Positions 11,894-24,454 of a stretch of 64,000 bases of DNA are shown in pieces. A program made the position numbers and the translations under genes. The notes beneath the pieces were generated by a model that saw only the letters and a list, made by a program, of their open reading frames with translations, was not told where the DNA came from and ran no database searches. Source of the stretch: Nymphaea colorata (Eukaryota; Streptophyta; Magnoliopsida; Nymphaeales; Nymphaeaceae). The DNA is taken from NCBI RefSeq assembly GCF_008831285.2, contig NC_045139.1, positions 14,366,354-14,430,353 of the forward strand. Direction: 5' to 3'. Numbering within the stretch: the first letter of the stretch is position 1; each line of letters starts with the position of its first letter.

Positions 11894-14800
11894 TCTTCTT
11901 TTTCTTCTCGGAGACATCTATTGTTTGGCCTGAAGTTCTACACAACTCCTTATCCCTGCAGGATACAAAGCATCCAGTTATTATGTGCCTTACCTTAGTT
12001 CTGCATATGGGATGTCTTAGAACGGGATATAAATTTGATATGCAGTTAATGGGATTATAACCTAAATCTGAATGATGAGATTAAACCCAGATCCAAAATG
12101 TCTGGCTTCAGTAGAAGGTATAAAAATGATAACGAGAGAAACAAAGAGGGAGCGAGAGAGAGAGAGAGAAAGCACACAAGAGATTAAGTGGTTCGGTCAA
12201 ACTCGATTTACGTCCATGAAGTCTTTCTTTTTCTGCACTTCTGAAAAAAGGAATACTCTCTTACAACCACTAAATCTTGAGAGAGGAAAGAATAGTAAAT
12301 AGAAATTTTAGGCTGGTCTGTCAAGATCTTGATTACAAATTTGAATTTCTTTCTCTTTGGAATAGATTTTGGCATCTTCATGTGTTGGAGCATTTGTTGC
12401 TTTTTCAGAGTCAATTGCATTTCTTTTATATTTGGCTTGAAATTCAAAATTTAATTTACCTTGCAAGATTGGTAAGGACGTTGGATCGGCAACCTTATCT
12501 CTAACAAAAGGAACATGCAAGAACCACATATCTAAATCCGACCGAACCAAAGATGACAAGAATATATAAATCTACGTGTGTTCACATCTCAGGTTACGAT
12601 CCTATTGGCTTGCCCAAAGCTAGCTTATATATCGCAAATGAAACCTCTGAAATCCTACTAACGATTAGGCTAACCAATTGGCCAGCGTCACAAGCATTAA
12701 TTGCCATAAATACAGTGAAATTGTCACCAAAAAGCAGAAAGATACGTTTGATGTTGAAAATATTGAGAAAACATAAAAATTGAGAGAATGTTATCATGAT
12801 ATTATCCCCTTTTGTGTAAAAAATAGGCTTTCTATACACGTACTCTTAGCGCATTTTTCCCATCTTTGATTTCTTTTCTTTCAAATTTTCAGACCTACTT
12901 TTTAGTTTAATTTTATCATCTTTTGTAGGAAAATTAGTAAAAAGCACATAATTTTATAGAGATGGTCGCTAGATTGTCCTGTCAAGTCCTGCGTGCAAGT
13001 TAAATATAGCTAGAATATTTCACAGGTGTGCTTATAAAGAAATCCATAGGAAGCTCCTCTCCAGAGGGGTAGGTTTTGCTAGGCAGCCAATTTTTTATTT
13101 TGAGTGTTTTAGGTGTCAAACCATTAGTATTGTAAAAGGGAATCACCGTTGCACAAGTTGATCTAAGGCACCGAAAGCAAATTTTATACCGTAGGGAAAC
13201 AAGAGATTGGGTGGAAGCAGTAGCGAAGGTAGGTGTGGGCTACTGCCACACCAGCCAACACCAATCCCTGAAAACCTTTATTACGAGGGAGTTGGATTTG
13301 GGTCCAGTCGAAAATGTCATGCCTACACCAAACTCAAGTCGATGCCCCATAGACACCAAACCCAATTAAGAGTTGTGCCCCTTTGATAAAATTTTCTGGC
13401 TTGGGGTGCGAGTTTTTGTTCTCTGTTAGGGCATTGGGTTTCTTCTACTTACCCAAAAATATGCATAGAAAGCTTAATTACTCCCCTAGGCGTTATATGA
13501 GACCACCTATATCTATTCTTTATATTCTTATGTGAGTAGTGTATGCAAAGGCTAGCGGGGCAGTATGCAAGCATAGAAAGCTTACTCTCCTAGGCGTTGT
13601 ATGAGATCACTTGTTCAAGTATATTCACAGCCTTGCCAGATGTGTTGTCGTTGAGAATCGCGAGTGTGAACCGTATCTCCTTCTGTAGAACTAACCGAAG
13701 AAGAAAAAAAATTGGCCGAATCTTGATCTTTGATCTTCTTCTTCTGCTGCTGTTAATGGAAGGTGAGATTACTATGTCATAAGATAATAACAACATAAGA
13801 AAGTCGTATATTCATCACTGATATTGGTAGATATTAAATATAGACGTTATAACACCATTTATGTGATCAGTATGGATGGGTTCAGCATCGTCGGGTGCTA
13901 ATTGATCCCATTGAACCAACTGCAATCCTAATTTAAACCCAATTAGTAGAGTATCGTCAAGAAAACAAGAATCATGAGATTCGGATTTAGCAAATGCAAT
14001 GGATCATTCATTTAGTCTACTTACTGTTTCGTGGTCTGAGAACAGACTTTTTGGCATACCTTACGGTCATTAGTTGGCTTCATCTCAATAAGCTCCAAGA
14101 TCTCTAATGGAGCAGTTGATTACCTCTGATCTGATCTTTCAAACTAGGGACCTGAGATCCATGAATTGAAGCTCAGGGCCCTCTTCATCATTCGGTTCTT
14201 CGATCAGGCCTTTTGACAGCGTAAAAAGTAAAATGAGGATCGATCTCAAACGTGGTCCATAGTTTGATGAACCACGAAGAACTATAGTGAGGATGTCATA
14301 TGATCACATCGGCAGAAAACAAGGCCATAAGAATACGCGCTCTCATGTCTAAGGTGTAATGTTCTGGATCTGAGATTCAAATCTATATGGTGCTAGCTAC
14401 TTGACGCGATGGATATGAAGGTAGCGACTATCTATCTTCTTGGCAATTGCATTTCATGAAACCAAACTAAATCCCACTTTCAGAGAGGAGATCCATCGAG
14501 GGATTTTCATCTCCAGTTCGTGAATTTCTAATATCTCCCAATCAGATGTTGCTCAGTTGACATTAACCAATATTTAGTTAAATAATGTATCTATAGAAAA
14601 TTTGGTGTGGGATTTGTATTGGATTCAGTACTAGAGTAAGAAGTGCAAATACTTACCTTGGATCGGATGCATTTGAATCCGGCATTGGAATCTCCACCAC
14701 CATGATAGGTGGCTGTATTTTATAGGCGCGCGTCAAGATCAAATACTTGGCTTCAGAAATTGAATTCTTCGCCTGTATTTCTTATGGAGATGAAGAGAAA

Positions 14801-17100
14801 TATTTGATGAATCAATCTGTTCCCTTGCCATAAAAAGCATAGTTGGCTGACTCACTGAGTTGGCTCAGGAATAGCCTGACTCGGCTCGGATAGCTAAAAA
14901 AACCTGCCCGCAAGCTAATGTTGGCCCAGCTCGTCCTTGACACGATCCAATTCGACCCTCATTCGGCTCTGACTCGCTCGATTCAGGTTATTTTAAAACT
15001 CTACTGTGTTGATAAGTCAACTCACTGACCCGGTGACCCGAATCATCTTTTGATCCGAGTCCTTGTCATGGGTTTGCCAACTATGATAAAAACTGCCCAA
15101 GTGTGATAATGAAACTTTTGTTTGGTTGTAACTTAACTGACGTGAGAACCAAGGTCAGTATCAGATCCAGTTTCTAAACATATTCCACCTATGTAACTTT
15201 CGCAAGTTATCATTTGGACTTAATTAATACAACTAATCAAAGATGGTATTACTAGATGAGAATCTGAACCCAATGAAATTCCACGTCGCTCGATCGGCAG
15301 AAGATATCCCAAACCAACTGGTCTGATCATCAATACGAAAATGTCGAAACAGAACCTCATTAACAATCAAATTCGGAATAGAGATGTAGCTGATGTTCTC
15401 GAACTTATTGAGATAAATATATATATATATATATGGAACTTGAATTCTGAATCTTTCCCCAGGTTGATGTTTTCCATAGGCCTTGGATAGAGGTGCGGGA
15501 TGCTCTCTTGAGGACAGACCAGTAACTACGAGTTTTTATATACTCGATTCATTTTCTTGTAAATTCAACTGGAATGTGATCTTCATAGCCGAAACATTAC
15601 GAATTCACATACAGATGACATTTCCGTTAGTGTGTGAACTGATATTTTAGCTTATAAACTAATCCTGGGCGTCGACAAGACCTGATTAATTTTGTGTTGA
15701 TTTTGATAACTGGGGTAGGAAGAAGGTGGCTATATAATTATTTCTCCAGATTCTAGCAAACGGCCGATTGTAGTGGTTTTCACAGATCTTGCTGCATGGG
15801 TTTGGTCAAGTTTTTCAGGAAATATCTGTTCCAAAGAAATTGCTGAAACTTTGTGCAAATCAGGTTTTATAAAATAATCAACATTTCTTCGAAAATCTGG
15901 ATATACACGTTTAGTTTCGGTATTTTTTTTCAATATACTTTTGTCCGATTGAACGACATTGGTAAGGTAAGGCAAGGAGCATATGTCCATGTATATCCTA
16001 ATTAAATTTTCGGGTTCCACTTCCCCACAGATTGGATCTTAGTTAGTTGCAAATTCCGGTTCCGGGCCTATTTAGATGGTTCTACTAAAGAAAATAGACT
16101 ATGGGAAGTGCCTAGTGGCTGCTAATTAACAAACATACATGTATGAATTTGTACCCAGTTCTGTATATCAGTAAGCCCAAGCACAGAAACCCCCAATTGA
16201 TCGATTTTTGTATGCTAACTCAGATCCTGAGCTAATTGGACCGCAAAAGCAAATCCAACCCCAAACTCAACTCCCACCCAGCCTGTTGATTGAATCCCGA
16301 ACCTGCGGGGCCTGGATCCAGCACGAACCCCGAATAATTTACATCTCCATTGCTTAATTAGATGTAGTGTGATGTGACTATTCTCACCAGAGGGGCGCAG
16401 TCACCTTCGGTAATAAATAAAAAGAGACCGAACTAGCCAATTGCAGAGGCCCTCCCAGACTGGGTTCCCCGAATCCATGAACCTCATGATATGCATTTTG
16501 GTAAAATGAATCCAGATTCATGAATCTTGCGCATGTGGACCCGAGACATGAGAGTGGTCCAGATAGGAGGAGCATTACTAATAATTCAAGATCCAAATCA
16601 CGGCAGCTGCCAAACCTTGGGGTCCAAATAATTAAGTTGGACCACGTATTCGTTTTCCAGAATTTCGAATTATGGGTAGGTGGAAAAAATTGCTTGGCAA
16701 GAGCTAGAGCGAGTTCGCACTAACAGCAGCGTTATCTGGATTCTGCATTGAACCTATAATATATCACCCAAGGGAGATCCGGAGAATCGGCTGAACTGAA
16801 TTTGGATCCGAATAGATTGTGAATCGTATTAATAATCTTTTTTTATGTAGAATATAACAATTAAACAATAAAGAATTCTTATATAATGCACATTTGGGCT
16901 GGCCCATAAAGGCTTATGCGTGAACAAAGTTTGTCCCTTAGATATGGTAAATGCATCATATTATTACTGTTGTCAAACACTTTGTTAAAGTAAAAATTGC
17001 TATTAGAAAAATTATGTTTTTTTTAAAAAAAAAAAACATCTACGAATAGAGAACATTAATTTTCAATATAGAATCACAAAAGTTGCTCTTAACCTGACCC
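11894..17100. other. Gene-poor stretch with a short 13.5-kb direct repeat
   Basis: No gene recognised. A direct repeat of about 40 bp (GCATAGAAAGCTTA...CTAGGCGTTRTATGAGA) lies at 13462-13505 and 13571-13610. A segment near 12175-12225 (AAGTGGTTCGGTC...TACGTCCATG) resembles a motif I associate with dispersed plant repeats, but this is from memory and not secure. A 96-codon minus-strand frame at 15730-16020 has no recognisable domain. Confidence 0.4.
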
Positions 17101-17300
17101 GGCCTAACTGATTGACTAATTAGGGTTTAATGGTTTCCCAGTTAACCAGGGTTGGGGGCTAGGGTTAGGGTTTTTGCGAATAAAACGAAGGGGAGGAGGA
17201 ACCCACTGATACTTTGCCCCGTCGCCCAAGTTTTTTTTTTTTTTTTTTTTTTGTCTCCATCTTTTCCCGCAAAAGAACGACTCCAGCAATCTAAGTCTGG
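17101..17300 (+). promoter_or_regulatory. Telo-box-like promoter fragment next to a T22 tract
   Basis: GGCTAGGGTTAGGGTTTTTGCG near 17158-17177 carries the AGGGTTTNG / telomere-repeat type element found near start sites of plant translation-related genes. It is followed by a 22-base T run (17231-17252) and a pyrimidine-rich leader-like stretch. No open reading frame of a known family follows, so it may be a promoter remnant or chance. Confidence 0.25.
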
Positions 17301-18940
17301 CGTCATCAAGATTCCTTTGTCTCCCTAACACTCAAATTACAGTAAGCCCCTTTTGATTTGGCATTGTGCTGAGGAATTTACTTACATATCCTCCCTTTGT
17401 TGAGCGAGAGAGAGCGTGCTTGTCGCAAGGGGAGAGGCTTTTCCATTTAGCGCTGAAAACTTCGTTGTTTTGAGGTCTGGCGCTCTTCTGGAGATGTGGA
17501 AATTTAAAATATTTTACTGTTGCAAGTTTAGATGAAGTGATATTGTCGTGAGCTTAGAGTTATCTACATTGGAAAAATAATAATATAATATAAAAGTCAA
17601 GTGTATAAAATAAGAAGCATATGTTTTAAAAACATAATGTTCTTTGCTTTAAAAAAATTAAATACTGTGGTTTATGTGCTTATGACATGAAATGGTAATT
17701 TCAGCCCCATCATAAGCCAAAAAAGGCTAAAAAAAAACAAAAAGAACCGATCTGGAGGCCTCGTCGATGTTATCTTGTAGGCCCGGTTTTCAATTAAACG
17801 ACCACAATGCCATCTTGCTTTGACCAAGTCTCCCGTGGGCAAGGCCCAGCGCAGATAACTTCGTGGTGTCGTAGTAATTCTTCGTGTTTTGTCGTCTCAA
17901 GAGTCCAAGCTTCAGCGACGAATCAATGGGCAATGATGTAATTTCACCTGCGGCGAAAAAGCCACGCTTCGTAGCGTTCGTTTGGACACTAGTTACATTT
18001 TTACTAAAATGCCTCCAAATTTGAGGGGTCTGTCAGGGGCCTTTTCTTTTATATATGTATATATATATATATGTGAATTTAAAAAAAAATTACTTTATAT
18101 AAAGTTTTAAAAATTACATTTCAGTTCCTATTATAATTTTAAAATTATAATTTGGTCGAATCTTTGCTCCACCCCCTCCCAAATCACTTAGAGCTCATAT
18201 TTGAGGTAAACAAACTAGATCAAGAAGTTTACATGTTATTGTAAATCTTTTACGCCTTTTAACGTATAGCCCCGTTAGCCCAAGCGCCTTCTGGAAAATG
18301 AGTTCATTTACGTGGGTGTTCACGTCAAACCAGAAAAATAAATCCCTGGCCTCGATGAGTAATTGTCACAGTCGTGATGTAAATGTAATTTTGGCGTGCT
18401 CCAGAGTGGAATAGGCAGCAGTCGGTGGGGGAACCCCTGTTTACTGTTCTACCCTTAGTTTTTCAGTCGCGGACGAAATGAGGCCCCGCCAGCAGCCGGC
18501 AGTGCATGTGGCACATGGGAGCGAATATTCCGTAGCAACATATTTCTTAACTCAACAACAAAAAATGTCAGTTATATATATATATATATATGTGTATCAC
18601 GGGATTTCCAAAAACTGTCCCTCTTCTGTGGTCAAGGACAGGAATAGACCCAATCTGGTCCTAGTTGGACCAATTTCGGGACTTGGCTCTGTTTTGGTCA
18701 GCCACCAGTGGACCTATCTGAATCGGCAAAGAGGCGCCCCCCCATAGGTGATGTAGTCCCCGATGGAAACGGACATTACCTGGATCCAGCCCATTTGAAG
18801 TCAACCACGGACTCCTCTTTTCTGAAATTTATTTGTAAGCCAGCTTTGGATCTCTACGTTACTAATCATTGAACCAAAGGCACGCAACTGGAAGACATTT
18901 CGTTTAGCCTCATAGAGCCCGCCGAGTGTGTTAAGTTATG
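17301..18940. other. Intergenic, no gene recognised
   Basis: AT-rich with short TA arrays near 18050-18072 and 18573-18591. Open frames are short and without signatures. Confidence 0.45.
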
Positions 18941-19062
<122 letters not shown>

Positions 19063-19690
19063 TTCAATTTCTTTTGTTGGTAGTGTTGAAAGTGTGGCTT
19101 GTGATATTTATATCTAACAAAACGGGTTTCTAGTAATAACGAGAGCTAGAGACATAATGACAAAGAAGAGGTTGATATAGATGGAGAATTTTAAAAGAAA
19201 GAAATTGAAAAGGAAAGATCGTCTGGTTCATCAGTGTCAGGCTTAACTATACCATGTTGTTACCCGACACGCCATTTTGGTGATGTCCCCTTGAGGTAAT
19301 TACTTTTATGTTTCTAAATCAGTCTTTGGCTTGCTTTGGATTAACATTTTCAAGAAGTTAAGTTTGTGCTTTGGATCTTATGGACTCATTAAGATCTCAT
19401 GTGACGAAAAAGTCGACGATAGATAACCCGTGCATTTCATGAATTTTCAGTTTCCTTTGAAAATCTTTTGAGAAAAATATACTTATATGTATTCATTAAT
19501 TTCAAAAAAAGAAATACATGAAAAGAAGTTCATATTACGTGCAACCATGTAATTATTCTTTTGAAAATCTTCCTCACGATTGAATTTATCAGCATTATAC
19601 TGGCCACCATGTCGATCCTGGCTGCCTGAAACCAGTTTGAGCTGAGCCAAGCGAAAACCTGTCGGGGGCAAGGAAGAGATGCTTGGCTTC
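19063..19690. other. Distal upstream region of the trihelix gene
   Basis: AT-rich, no gene recognised. A 62-codon minus-strand frame at 19483-19671 is unsupported. Confidence 0.4.
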
Positions 19691-20238
19691 TAGCTCTACA
19701 GTGGAGCCATCAATGATTCAATGGCCGCAGTTTCAGTAACTTGGAGGGAGGAAGACGGGAGAGAGGTCAGGAGGAGGGTGGTCCTGTAAATTGAGGGTGA
19801 ACAGGTGTCGGGGAATAGCTAGATGGAAACCAGATCCTGACAGCTATCAGAGTGTTGATTGGCCGCCTCCTTTGAAAGATCCCTTCTTCCCCCAGTGTTT
19901 GCCCCCCTCTCTTACCTCCTACCTCCTCCTGTTTCTCATCATCATCGTCGTCATCATCACAGTTTTTTTTTACCCATGCCAGTCTGTTCTTCTTCTCTCT
20001 CTCTCAAGCTTATCTGCCCCCCCTTTTTTTTATCAACTGTTTTACCGCTCCTACTGCTGTTCCACAGACGTTAACTCACTATTTCCGAAGATCTGCAGAA
20101 AAAAATAGAAATCTAAGTCAAGCAGAGCTGAGAGCAGTGCCCCTCTTTCTCTCTGTCCCTCTCTTTTTCCCTCTCTCTATTTTATATTTTCTTTTTGACT
20201 GCGAGTAAAGAGCAAAATTCTGGAGGAAGAGGTAAAGG
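19691..20238 (+). promoter_or_regulatory. Probable promoter and 5' leader of the trihelix gene
   Basis: A pyrimidine-rich stretch with CTCTCTCT and TCTTTTTCCCTCTCTCT blocks (about 19870-20200) directly precedes the ATG at 20239, as is common for plant 5' leaders. Several out-of-frame ATGs lie in it. I see no clear TATA box that fixes the transcription start. Confidence 0.4.
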
Positions 20239-22740
20239 ATGCAGTCAGGCTTGGAGTATGCATCAGTTCCTGATCACATCCAGCAGATTATATCCACCAG
20301 ATCTTCCCTTCACCACCACCATCATCTCACTCCTCAGCCTTTCTTCGGCATCAATCCTGTGATTGACACCAACCTGGAAGAGCAGCAGCAGCACCACCAC
20401 CTGCTTGACAACTCACCAAGCCACGAGCTGCATCTCTTGCACCATTTCCAGCAGCAGCAGCAGCAGCACAGTCATGGCCTTGTGCAGGACCCGTTCATGG
20501 TTCACGGCCATGAGAGAAGTCTCTGCAGAGAAATGGAGGAAGATGAAGGCGGAGAGGACAATGGAGAGAGGGAGGAAGAGGAGGAGAGGAGGGGTGCTGC
20601 AAGGAGAGTGGAGGCCGAAGGTGGGAGGCCGGTGCATGAACACAACAACAGGTGGCCTAGGGAGGAGACCTTGGCTCTCCTGAAGATCAGATCTAGCATG
20701 GAAGCAACCATCCATGACTCAAATTTCAAAGGACCCATTTGGGAGCATGTCTCAAGGTGCCAACTTCCCCAAATTCCTTTTTTTTTTTTTTTTTCGAATC
20801 TTGAAACCATAAATACAATAATGTTAATAGTTGTGTGATTTTTATTGAACACATGATGCCTGCAGTGTGACTGTCACTGCTAACCACAAAGTGAATGCAG
20901 CTGACAACAATAGGATCTTCCAAAATTTTATTTTTTTGGGATCATGATAAGGGTTCTGTTGACAAACCCAAGATGATGAGTCCTTTTCTAATTGTTTTCC
21001 CTGCGGTGAAAACCAAGTTGCACCCATTGAATTTGCTGTCTGACGCTATACATATCGAGCTGCAACTTTTGAGATCTGGGGCATTGTGAGGAAATCCAAG
21101 CAAGAGATTTTCCTTGGCATCTCTCGATTTCTCAAATTGTGGATCCCTAAGACTAATCATTAGGAACCTACAAGTTGTGTAGTCAGGGAATCGATAAAAT
21201 CTTTCAGTGCCTTTTTCTGGTTTTTTGGGGTTAGGGAATTGTATGTTCTGCGGGGATTGTGCATTCTAGCTAAAACATGTAGCTCTTGAATGTCCAATTA
21301 CGATCATTCTCACCCATCATCCACATTTACTTAAAATCTCAGATGTTCAGATGGCACGTGCGTTCTTTTTTCCTTGATTTTAGTTTTGAGTCACACGTGC
21401 GGATCCATGGTAAGTGCAGTTACCAAACATGGCAGCGGGATTTTGACTCTCTCATTCGATTCTCTATCCAATCCAGGAAGCTTGCGGAGCTTGGGTTCCA
21501 CAGGAGTGCGAAGAAATGCAAGGAGAAATTCGAGAATGTGACCAAGTACTACAAGAAAACGAAGGACGGGAGGCAGGATGGCAAGAACTACAGGTTTTAC
21601 TCCGAGATTGAGGCCTTGTACAACGGCAGCAACATCAACAAGGGTGGGGCTCCCACAAATCAGGGCAAAATGATAATGGGTAGCAGCACTGCGGAGAAGA
21701 ACTGTGAGGGCACATCAGAGGATGAGACACTGGAGAACCCATCCCTTGCAGAGGGAACTCAGCTGGCAGGAGAAAGCACGAGCAAGAAGAGAAAGAAGAG
21801 CCGAAGCTTTGAAGAGATGAAGGGCCTGTGTCAAGAGATGGTGAAGCAGATGATGGAGCAGCAGGAGGAGCTGCAAAGGAAGTTCCTAGAAGCAGTGGAG
21901 AAACGAGACCACGAAAGAATCCAGAGGGAGGAGGCATGGAAGAGGCAGGAGATGGCGAGGATGAGCAGGGAGACTGAGACGAGGACTCAGGAGCAGGCGC
22001 TGGCATCCAACAGGGAGGCTGCAATCATTGGCTTCTTGAGGAAACTCACAGAGGAGAGTCAAGGGGAGGGTGCCCCACTAAACCCTAACCAGCAGAGCCC
22101 AGATAGTCATGACCTTAACCCAGACCCAGACCCTAACCCTAACCCTAGGACCAACCCCATCCCTGTGCAGGGGGAGGTCCCACCAACAGACCTGGCGGGT
22201 CCCAGTGGCAAAACAGGACCCACCCATCTGAAGAGGTGGCCAAGGTCAGAGGTGTATGCTTTGATAAAACTCAGGTGCAAGCATGAGGAGAGCTTCAAAG
22301 ACAACAACTCAAAGGGGTCGCTGTGGGAGAAGATATCCCAAGAGATGGTGCAGTTGGGGTACATGAGGAGTGCCAAGAGGTGCAAGGAGAAGTGGGAGAA
22401 TATCAACAAGTACTTTAGGAAGACTAAGGACGCTGCCAAGGCGAGACCGCCTGACTCCAAGACCTGCCCTTACTTCCACCAGCTCAGCAAGCTTTACCAG
22501 AATGGGGTCCTCTCTTTCCCCTCCCAAAAGCACCTCGACGTCCCGCCGGAAAACAGCGCGTACGTGCCGCAGGACTGCTCGGAAAACCATCTAGTGGCCG
22601 ACAGCGGCGCGGCCGAGTCGTCGGGGTGCGACTACGGCGGAGGAATGATGGGCATGGGTGGCGATGTTGTGGAGGCCCAGTCTACGCTGATGGAGTTGGT
22701 CTGCAAGATCTCCTCTGATCACTACAACAGCGCAGGATAA
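20239..22740 (+). CDS. GT-2-clade trihelix transcription factor, two exons
   Basis: GT-2 type factors bind GT-elements in plant promoters through two trihelix (Myb-like) domains and act in the nucleus. Joining 20239-20756 and 21477-22740 across a 720-bp GT-AG intron gives 593 aa in one frame; the split codon is AG|G. The N terminus is rich in His and Gln (HHHHH, six-Gln run) followed by an acidic stretch. Trihelix 1 spans about 138-222 (RWPREETLALLKIR ... RSAKKCKEKFENV ... YRFYSEIEALY), interrupted by the intron after the second helix. A coiled-coil central domain lies at about 284-366 (FEEMKGLCQEMVKQMMEQQ). Trihelix 2 spans about 426-514 (KRWPRSEVYALIKLR ... RSAKRCKEKWENI). All three Trp/aromatic helix anchors are present in both. 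Asp/Asn-Pro repeats link coil and trihelix 2. Arabidopsis relatives are GT-2, DF1 and GTL1; I cannot pick one. The frame is intact. Confidence 0.93.
20757..21476 (+). other. Intron of the trihelix gene
   Basis: The donor is AAG|GTGCCA and the acceptor CAATCCAG|GAAGC. The intron has a T-rich tract just after the donor and no insertion that I can define. The splice restores WEHVSR-KLAELGF, the conserved trihelix-1 sequence. Confidence 0.9.
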
Positions 22741-23620
22741 TATGTCATCTCTCCGCCCCTTCTCTCTCTTTCTCATGGTAAAAGCCAAGGGGCACCAAAT
22801 GGTGCTCTGATTTAATAGGAAATATTCAGGAGTTGTGATTGGTGGTAGTATAGTACTCTTCTTACTACATATTCTTACTACTATTCTTATTATATCTTCG
22901 GATGGAAGCGAAGATCTGGAAGGGAAACATTTAAATGTGTGGCTATTCGTGGAACAAAATCGCCATTGTGGAATACAATACTGAACCAGCACCTGCAGGT
23001 GTAATGTAATTGTGCAATTACAATTCACGAACTAATTATTATGTTTTCCTCTCGAATTTCAACCGTGTGGAATGGATGAATGTGACGCCAAGCTCAACCT
23101 TGGGAAATATATACATTATTTAGGATCAGTTCGATTGGTTAAGCCGATATCCACGAGATTTTGCAACATAAATTTTGGATTAATGGTCCTCGTGAAAATC
23201 CTTTTGTTCATCCAATACTAAACTGAAATATGGGAGGCTTTTGGTCAGGTTTTGAGCTCAAGATCAGATCACATAGAATACGGTTAGATTTGGAAGGAAC
23301 GTCTTTAACTGAGTTTTAAAGTGTGAGCTACAGAAACTAATTTGCAGACTCACATTGCACCAATTCTCTGTAATACTCATTAGAGGCCAGCAAATGCATG
23401 AGCTAGAGTACTGGATTTCATGTAACGATGGACGATTCTTCTCTCGAACGTTGAGTACTTTGTGTGTACGCATGCGCATGCATATGTGCATGTTTGTGGA
23501 TTTGTGTTTGTGGGTGTGTTCCTGCACGTTTCTTCAGTGAAAAGTTATAAAATTCTTTAGCCTATGAATTTCAAGTCCTTTAAAATCTTTCTAGTGGAAA
23601 GCATCGATGATGCAAAAGCT

Positions 23621-23766
23621 TATTTTTACAAAATCAAAGAGGCAAAAACCCCTGAGTTCTCGAAAGTAAATTAAAAAAGCTCTCAGAGATAATTATTTTT
23701 ACAAAATCAAAGAGGCAAAAACCCCTGAGTTCTCGAAAGTAAATTAAAAAAGCTCTCAGAGATGAT
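23621..23766. repeat. Perfect or near-perfect 73-bp tandem duplication
   Basis: Copy 1 (23621-23693) and copy 2 (23694-23766) agree over at least 69 consecutive bases, from TATTTTTACAAAATC to CTCTCAGAGAT. The lack of substitutions implies a recent event. Confidence 0.95.
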
Positions 23767-24065
23767 GCTGTGACCGAGCCATGTTCTTTTTTATTTATAA
23801 ATTATTGGTTGTCATCCAAAGTACAACTAAAGGTCTGATCTGCATGCTAAATTTATTAATTGAATAAAAATGAATTATACAAGATGAACGAACGGAACTT
23901 TTTCATAAAACTTGTAAGCCTTATGAAAACCTTAGACTTTGTTGAACTTGGACCATTAAACTAATGAACCAATTCCTAGATTTTAGACCAGGTTGAACGC
24001 ATCCATGGAGCTGACTCACAAAGTCCCCCACCCTTAGTTTAGCTTTCTGCTTCAGGCACGCAGAG

Positions 24066-24067
<2 letters not shown>

Positions 24068-24112
<45 letters not shown>
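24068..24112. repeat. (AG)22 microsatellite
   Basis: An uninterrupted AG dinucleotide array of about 45 bases. Confidence 0.97.
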
Positions 24113-24115
<3 letters not shown>

Positions 24116-24244
24116 TCATGTAATCTTCCGTTTACATTTTTAAGGAGATTTAATCGAATAACTTGATCAAGAAATAAGTACAAGGCAGCTAAGGAAGAAA
24201 CATATGTACAGGCATCTTCTCCCAAAATGCGTATAAAAGATGAG

Positions 24245-24454
24245 CTAGCTGCAGCTATCCAGAATTGGCATTCGAATGGCCAACTTTTTAGGGGGAGGAC
24301 AGGACCCTTCTCCTCTCTTTTGATCTGTGGCGGACATTCTTACTTGCGCAACAGTAGAAAGAGAGGGAAATAAATAGTCATCCCGTACGGTGGAATGGAA
24401 TCCCAAGGAGGGAAGAACAGTTGCAGATGCTTTAGTAGTGCATGCAGTCGCCAT
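24245..24454 (-). CDS. Candidate 69-residue protein, unrecognised
   Basis: An ATG frame beginning MATACTTKASATVLPSLGF and ending MPILDSCS. The Ala/Ser/Thr-rich, acid-free start resembles a plastid transit peptide, but the total is short for a processed plastid protein and there is no second exon that I can join. The reading frame also extends upstream without stops to 24754. It may be chance. Confidence 0.15.
   Translation of the reverse strand: MATACTTKASATVLPSLGFHSTVRDDYLFPSLSTVAQVRMSATDQKRGEGSCPPPKKLAIRMPILDSCS

Noticed and set aside
13205..13260. Possible third hAT-like end (CAGTAGCGAAGG, TGTGGGCTACTGCCACACC)
   Set aside because: The opposite end could not be found, so no element can be delimited.
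21635..22590. Several long minus-strand frames across the trihelix gene
   Set aside because: Shadows of the GC-richer coding exon; no independent signature.
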